From Phocoena phocoena (lineage: Eukaryota; Chordata; Mammalia; Artiodactyla; Phocoenidae), in assembly GCF_963924675.1 (NCBI RefSeq), contig NC_089226.1, positions 49,927,124 through 49,991,123 of the forward strand: a DNA stretch of 64,000 bases, written 5' to 3'. The translations under genes and the position numbers were made by a program. Numbering within the stretch: position 1 is the stretch's first letter; the number at the start of each line of letters is the position of its first letter. Below are positions 58,166-64,000 of the stretch, in pieces. The notes beneath the pieces are model-generated. The model had not been told where the DNA came from and did not search any database. It saw nothing but the letters and a program-made list of their open reading frames with translations.

Positions 58166-58521
58166 AAGACCTTTGCTCCTTCCACTATCCCGTGTTTCTT
58201 CAGGATCCTGGATTTTTCTGTTTCTGGGGGAACTGTACCAGGGTACAGGACCTCCCTCTCATCCTTGGAGCCTGGGAAATAGTGATATTCAGGAGAGGCC
58301 CACTCCTCAGTTTTCCCAGCACCCCAAAGGGCAGCTCCCCCAATTTCCTATGTCTTCTTTCCGAGGTGGTGGATCACCAGCTGCCAGGGATAAATGGCTT
58401 TTACTAAAGCACTTTTTCTTTTTTTTCCTTTTTCGTCTTTCCCAGGTAATATGTGTGTGTTTGATATCGGCAATTTGTCTGTCAGAAGCGGCTCATGAAA
58501 ATCATCTGGGAGAATGCTTTT

Positions 58522-58704
58522 TTTTTGGCGGTACGTGGGCCTCTCACTGTTGTGGCCTCTCCCGTTGCAGAGCACAGGCTCAGCGGCCATGGCTCATGGG
58601 CCTAGCCGCTCCGCGGCATGTGGGATCTTCCCGGACCGGGACATGAACCCGTGTCCCCTGCCTCAGCAGGCAGACTCTCAACCACTGCGCCACCAGGGAA
58701 GCCC
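58522..58704 (-). repeat. CHR-2-type SINE with a 15-bp internal deletion
   Basis: Reverse-oriented; between 'gcagagcacaggct' and 'cagcggccatggct' the usual 'ccggacgcgcaggct' segment is missing. The TSD 'ggagaatgctttt' is at 58509-58521 and 58705-58717. Confidence 0.94.
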
Positions 58705-58717
58705 GGAGAATGCTTTT

Positions 58718-60045
58718 TGAGGCCAGCTAAGTTTACGCATTTGATCCCCTCTCCCTCCCCAGCAAAGAGTAACTTCAGTTCATTTGCTCCAGATTCTATT
58801 TTTGGGGTCCTGAGAGACCTTGCTGCCTGATTCTCAGAGGCTTCCAACCATGAGGTTCTGCCAGGATTACATGAGGGTCTCAGCACTCCTAACCCCCTGC
58901 TTCAGGCTCCTTTCTCCTCTGTCAAGGCCTCCCTGTGGGCACAAGCTGTGGTGTCTTGTCAGGGAGTGTTTTCCCAGCTGGGTTTGCAGGCAGACCAGGC
59001 ATTTATGCCAGGCCCTTTAACGCTCCACCGCAACCCCCCGGGAAAGTTCCCACATATGACTGCATGAAACATAGAAAACTACTCTCCAAATGGGTTGATG
59101 AATTATGGCAGTGGGGAAAAGTCTTCTCCAGCTTTCTCGGCCCTGGCATTCCATAGTTTGGGTGACAACGAAATGGACAGAGGATACGGGGTCAGGAAAT
59201 TGGAGCTCAAGTCTTGGCTCAAACCACAAATCCTGGGGCTGTGAGCACTTGACCTGTCTGAGCCTGTGTTTTTAGCTGTAAATGGAGAACTGACGACAAT
59301 CCCAGCTTCCTACTGTCATTGTGAGAGTCAGATTACTCAATGTATAGTGTAGAAGTGCTCTGTAACGAGCCCCTAGAAAGTATTATAGATGTCGGTGCTT
59401 GCTTTAAAACAAACTTCGGCTCATTGAGAGACATTTCTGGAAACTGAGCAGGATACATGCTCTGTCATCTCTGGCTCCCAGTTCAGGCAAAACTTTTCAT
59501 TGCTCACGTAGGCATTCATGGCGTCACTCTTCTGTTTATTTTTGTAATCTTTTCATTTATAGTCTTATAAATGCTCCCTTAAGCTTTGGTGTTTCCTGAG
59601 TATTTATTTTTGAAAATTCTGGTCCGGCTTGTGTACTCATACCCAGAGCTCTGTGCCCCAGAGTAATTATCTGACTTTCTGGAGTTACATGTGGATCCAT
59701 TTCCCAATAAATCCTGGGACAGCAGGGCTGACTATGTATGGTAAGTGACGTTTATCTTGCTAGGATTCTAGATGGGTGAGAACTCATGAGGGTATACCTT
59801 AAGGCAGGGATATTACAACTTCATACATGCTTCCGTTAATAAAATGAGAATGGAGAGAGTATCTTACTGTAAGTGGCTTATGAGTTCAGAGCTAGAAGCC
59901 CTTAGAAACTGAAAAGAATCTTTTATGATTTGTCATCAGTTTGTTGGAATTACTACTCTGTTCTGAGAAATTTTCTAGGTGTTCCCTTGACACTTAGGGA
60001 TTGTTGCTTACTTTTATCTTCTTGCCACTTCAAATGACTGCAGTT
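58718..60045. other. Stretch without a supported gene
   Basis: Overlapping frames at 58820-59229 on both strands have no recognised product. A MIR-like block is possible near 59210-59350 ('tgtgagcacttgacctgtct'). Confidence 0.4.
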
Positions 60046-60049
60046 CATT

Positions 60050-60900
60050 TTTCTTGGCTGTGTTCTTCAGAATTCTTCGAGTTGTAAATGAAAGACACCC
60101 AACTCAAACTAGCTTGGGCAAAGAGCGAATTTATGGGAAGAATCCTGGCATGTTTCATGTAACCATGTGAACGTTGGGTGCAGCTGGAACCAGGAAATAT
60201 TAGAGCAGGCAATTGCCTTAACAGTCCCCCCAAATTTCAGTGCTTAACACAAATGAAGTTTATTTCTCATTCATACAACAGTTCAACATAGTTTTTTTCT
60301 GGTTAGGCTACCTTCTATGTTTCAGGGACCCAGGCTCCTGCCATCTTGTGGCTCCCATCTCTTTTAGGTATCTCAGAGTTCTCTCCTTTTAACCTGAAGA
60401 TGGAGAAGAAGATGGAAGGATCTCACGTGTGAGGTTTTCATGAGCCAGGTCTGGAAGTGGCTTATATTAGTTCTGTCCTCATTCCATCAGTTATTACTCA
60501 GTACATGACCCCACCTAATGGTGAAGGAGGCCGAGAAATATGGCCTAAGAAGAAAAAGAAATGGGTTTGGTGAGCATGTAGCTAGTTTGAGCCACACAGG
60601 CACTCAAATTATATCAAGACTCTGTCTCTTGCCTTTGCTTCTCTCCTACATGGCAGGGAGCATGGCCAGGGATTGCTCCTGAACACTAAATCTCACTGTT
60701 GCTAACATCAGAGACAAACTGACCTATAGTCTCATTGGCTTCAAGTAAAAAAATCTCAGAGTAATAATGATTGGCTCACTTTGGATCATGTGACCACCCC
60801 TGGACCAATCAGTGATAGGCAGAAGGACAGGGTTATTTAGCATAGACTGGCCATTGGGCTGCTTTTAGAGAAGGGGCAGTCATTCTGAAAGAAATAGCCA
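60050..60900. repeat. Ancient repeat A split by ancient repeat B
   Basis: Left part of A: 'aaagacacccaactcaaact' and 'agcttgggcaaagagcgaat'. Right part from about 60590: 'ctcattggcttcaagtaaaa' and 'tcatgtgaccacccctggac' plus 'caatcagtgatagg'. Between them (about 60205-60565) lies a copy of the repeat at 25.8-26.1 kb. Both families are old; I cannot name them. Confidence 0.5.
60205..60565. repeat. Ancient dispersed repeat (family B, copy 2)
   Basis: Shares with 25.80-26.13 kb the order 'cagtgcttaacacaaatgaa', a middle block, 'ttttcatgagccaggtctgg' and 'gaaggaggccgagaaatatg'. Same orientation as copy 1. Confidence 0.55.
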
Positions 60901-61448
60901 CTCCACTTGCCAGCCACTAAAAAGTCCCAAGCTCTCTTTTTGTTTCTACTCCTGTGGAAAATTCAGTGCAACTTTACACTCATCTTTCCAACCCTTCTTA
61001 CTGCAGCCACATCAAATGATTGTATTTCACTGAATCTATGACACTTATTTTTGAACGTGTAAGACTGTTCTATGTACCACTGAGAAAGAAAGAGAAGGTT
61101 CCAAATAAACTATGACACAATGCCAAGATGCCATCCATTGTAAAATGTATCCTAATTTCTAAGCTGTCAAAATGTAAGAAAACATGTTTTTAGAATTGAG
61201 GAAAGATGATATTTATTACTCCACAACCAAGCTCTATACTTTCATGCCCTAGTACCACTGGTCTTTTATTTCTTCGGTACATCCATTCATTCAAAAAATA
61301 TGTATAGGCCAAGTAACAACGAATAAGACAGATTCAGTTTCTGCTCTCTTAGTACCTACTGCATCTCCTGCTTTTCATCCTGGTGTTATGAAGTACCTGC
61401 TGGGTGCTAGGCAGTCTATTGGGCACTGAGGACTCAAGAAAGAATATG

Positions 61449-61670
61449 GGGGACTTCTCTGGTGGTCCAGTGGTTAAGAATCCGCCTTCCAGTGCAGGGG
61501 ACACGGGTTCGATCCCTGGTTGGGGAACTAAGAGCCCACATGCTCTAAGCCCGCACACTCTATAGCCCATGCGCCACAATTAGAGAGAAGCCCGTGCACC
61601 GCAATGAAAGGTACCCCATGCCGCAACTAAGAGCTGATGCAGCCAAATAAATAAATAAATATTAAAACAA
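61449..61670 (+). repeat. CHR-family SINE, medium length
   Basis: From 'gggacttctctggtggtcca' through B box 'ggttcgatccc' and a shortened middle to an (AAAT)n tail. The TSD 'aaagaatatg' is exact at 61439-61448 and 61671-61680. Confidence 0.93.
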
Positions 61671-62163
61671 AAAGAATATGTTGGGGTCCTTGTCCTCAAG
61701 GGACTTACAGCCTGGGGTAGTGGAAGCAGTGGGGTGTGGGGAGATGATCATACAAACAAACAAGTAAATAAAGGGTCACAGTTCCTGTTATTAACATCCT
61801 TACAGGGTCCAGTGGGCCCACAAAGTAGAGGAAATGGTCATTTCTGCCTTGAGGAGTGAGAATGGTTGTACCATGTTTACTAAGATGACTGTGCACTGTT
61901 AAAAGAATAAGCGGTAGTGTATTTTGAGTATTAATATGTAGTTTTCTCATATATACTTGATGATAATGTCTGAGTAGTCCAATGTATCTTCCAACACCTA
62001 TTTGAATCACCTCAAGCTTCCTATGAAACTTTACATTCAAAAGGCACGTGTGGGTCTCTTTTCTTTGTTCAAATGATAATGAATAGTCTGCGAAACCTTT
62101 TATAGAGACAGAGTGAGTAGATATCAGATTTATCTTATGGTGGAGGCAGTCAGTCTGCATTTC

Positions 62164-62377
62164 TTTTTTTTTTTTTTTTTTTTTTTCAGTACGCGGGCCT
62201 CTCCCTGCTGTGGCCTCTCCCGTTGCGGAGCACAGGCTCCGGACGCGCAGGCTCATTGGCCATGGCTCACGGGCCCAGCCGCTCCGCGGCACGTGGGATC
62301 TTCCCGGACCGGGGCACGAACCTGCGTCCCCTGCATTGGCAGGCGGACTCTCAAGCACTGCGCCACCAGGGAAGCCC
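62164..62377 (-). repeat. CHR-2-type SINE, first of a stacked pair
   Basis: Reverse-oriented complete copy with a T run of more than 20. 'agtctgcatttct' is at 62152-62164 on the left and 62379-62391 on the right. Confidence 0.96.
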
Positions 62378-62391
62378 TAGTCTGCATTTCT

Positions 62392-62622
62392 TTTTTTTTT
62401 TTTTTTTTTTTGCAGTATGCGGGCCTCTCACTGTTGTGGCCTCTCTCGTTGCAGAGCAGAGGCTCCGGATGCGCAGGCTCAGCGGCCATGGCTATGGCTC
62501 ACGGGCCTAGCCGCTCCTCGGCATGTGGGATCCTCTCGGACCGGGGCGCGAACCCGTGCCTGAACCCGTGCCTCCTGCATCAGTAGGCGAACTCTCAACC
62601 ACTGCGCCACCAGGGAAGCCCC
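62392..62622 (-). repeat. CHR-2-type SINE, second of a stacked pair, with internal duplications
   Basis: Reverse-oriented. 'ccatggctatggctcac' contains a 6-bp duplication and 'aacccgtgcctgaacccgtg' a duplicated 10-11-bp unit. The target 'agtctgcatttct' lies on the left; on the right it follows an extra 'agtctgc', again a short duplication. Confidence 0.95.
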
Positions 62623-62695
62623 AGTCTGCAGTCTGCATTTCTGTACGTTAATTACCTAGACTCCTTCCAGGGTTTTTTAAAAAACCACGGGATGA

Positions 62696-62719
62696 TTTTT
62701 TTTTTTTTTTTTTTTTTTT
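62696..62719. repeat. Poly(T) run without a SINE body
   Basis: A T run of about 23 bp flanked by unique-looking sequence ('gggatga' and 'ggccctagcag'). No retroposon is attached on either side. Confidence 0.9.
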
Positions 62720-62917
62720 GGCCCTAGCAGTTCTGAATCACATGCTCCAGCAGGGAGAAGAGCCAGGAACAGGTGCTCAGGGCTGTGCTGGGTCCCGCAG
62801 CAGGGGTTACAGTGATGGAATTTGGAGAAAATGTGGGTGAGGCTATTTGGCCCTGGGATCATTGCGGGGGGCGGAGGGTCTTAGAGCTCCGATAATATAA
62901 TCCAAGTGTTGGATTCT

Positions 62918-63265
62918 TTTTTTTTTTAAATAAATTGATTTTATTTATTTATTTTGTCTGCGTTGGGTCTTCATTGCTGTGCTCTTGTTGTGGTGAGTGG
63001 GGGCTACTCTTTGTTGCAGTGCACGGGTTTCTCATTTTGGTGTCTTCTCCTGTTGCGGAGCACGGGCTCTAGGTGAGCGGGCTTCAGTAGTTGTGGTGTG
63101 TGGGCTCAGTAGTTGTGGCTCGCGGGCTCTAGAGCGCAGGCTCAGTAGTTGTGGCACATGGGCTTAGTTGCTCCGCAGCATGTGGGATCTTTCTGGACCA
63201 GGGATCGAACCATGTTCCCTGCATTGGCAGGTGGATGCTTAACCGCTGCGCCACCAGGGAAACCC
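62918..63265 (-). repeat. CHR-1-type (long) SINE
   Basis: Reverse-oriented: T-rich/(TTTA)n tail, 'gtctgcgttgggtcttcatt', three 'gtagttgtgg' modules, and head ending 'cgccaccagggaaaccc'. Confidence 0.94.
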
Positions 63266-64000
63266 GGAATGGGATTTTTAAAAAAATTTTTTGAAGCTCA
63301 TGCAGAGGTCAGCAGAGGGTCAGTGTCTGTCTTTCTGTTCTGGCTATTGGAAAAAGCTTACCTAATGTGTCAGGACGAGAATCCAAATAAACTATTCTTC
63401 TCTCCTCAGGTTTCTGAAAAGCCTGGAATTAAGGATTGAGATATACAGGTTGTTGTTGTTTTAACCTTCTGGGCCAGTATATTTGGAGCATGGTGCCTGG
63501 GGGTGGGAAAAGGAGTGAGATGTATGAATCTACCTTGTCATTGGGTGTGGGCACCTTCAGACTTCTCTGGTCATCTGGGAGAAGAGAGAGCTCCAAGTAG
63601 CTTCTTTAGCAGAGAATGTAGAGGGCAGAATCTCCAGATCAACTTGGTTTTCCTAAGGAACAGTCTGACAAGGGAGGTTGGGTTTGTGTGTGTTGCACGT
63701 GGACTGGAGATGCTCAACTAAGGGATTGTAGACAAGCACCGCCAGGTCCATTCAGGACTCCTTGGTAGCATCCAGAAAGAGGAAGAGTGAAGGTAAGGAA
63801 GAAAAAAAAAAAAAGAAAAACCAGAAACCCTCTCTTTGAAACCAGCAAAAGGTATATGCCCAGGAGTGATTTATGGGTGTACAGAGAAGGAACATTAAAA
63901 GAATAACTGCTAGCTGTTTATTTTGGAAAAGTATGTGTAGTGAGAGTGGAGGTAGGCCTTATTGTCTCGTTACCTTGCTCCAACTTCCATTAGTGATAAT
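63266..64000. other. Right end of window, no supported gene
   Basis: A fair acceptor ('attcttctctcctcag', ending 63408) and a CAG|gttgtt donor (63448) bracket a 40-bp block with one open frame, but this is too short to support an exon. An A run lies near 63809. Confidence 0.35.

Noticed and set aside
58105..58646. Overlapping frames of 100-163 codons on plus strand
   Set aside because: The 3' part is SINE; the 5' part is unique but lacks splice context or a recognised domain.
61705..62358. 217-codon minus-strand frame, the longest in the window
   Set aside because: Its N-terminal third is CHR-2 SINE and its remainder is unique sequence with no recognised domain or splice sites. Chance frame.

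Overview
This window is mammalian nuclear DNA, almost certainly from a cetacean. It is AT-rich with no compact gene layout and is full of retroposons. The diagnostic feature is about three dozen tRNA-derived SINEs of the CHR type (cetacean/hippo/ruminant lineage). They share the A-box-like start 'TGGTGGCGCAGTGGTT', a B box 'GGTTCG(A/T)GCCC' and A-rich or (AAAT)n tails. Many copies of the shorter type still look nearly identical and keep clean target-site duplications (TSDs), which fits recent amplification in whales and dolphins. Family names here are assigned from memory of consensus sequences, not from a database search.

Layout. 1-15 kb: SINEs, an L1 3' fragment, MIR remnants, a palindromic DNA-transposon relic (5.5 kb), a 5'-truncated L1 that splits a MIR (8.2-8.9 kb), and long (TA)n tracts. 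15.4-19.9 kb: two overlapping old L1 remnants, then two L2 remnants. 20-35 kb: SINE-dense DNA with a hAT-like relic at 30.75-31.36 kb; 27.8-30.7 kb is quiet. 34.9-40 kb: AT-rich and unusually poor in retroposons. 41.2-42.2 kb: the only CpG-rich stretch, which carries the best evidence for genes. 42-64 kb: again repeats, including an old L1M that received an unidentified insert (51.5-52.0 kb), old nested repeats (60.0-60.9 kb) and two CHR-2 SINEs stacked at one target (62.2-62.6 kb).

Genes. The CpG-rich block looks like a bidirectional housekeeping promoter. It has two head-to-head ZNF143/THAP11-type motifs 40 bp apart, a perfect YY1 consensus over the putative leftward start codon, inverted CCAAT and CRE-like sites, a leftward coding first exon (41604 to 41522) with a strong donor, and a rightward candidate first exon ending at a strong CAG|gtgagt donor (42019). 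The leftward peptide is basic and resembles a mitochondrial presequence. I could not name either gene. Two further leftward exon candidates (near 40.5 and 40.1 kb) are proposed at low confidence. Nearly all other long open frames are SINE or LINE sequence read as protein and are not annotated as genes.

I found no tRNA or rRNA gene, no CRISPR array and no evidence of an undescribed multi-gene system. The points that most repay a second look are the paired-motif promoter with its start-codon/YY1 overlap, a 29-bp SINE patch inside an L1 3' end, repeated retroposon insertion at single target sites, and a SINE intermediate in structure between the two main CHR types.
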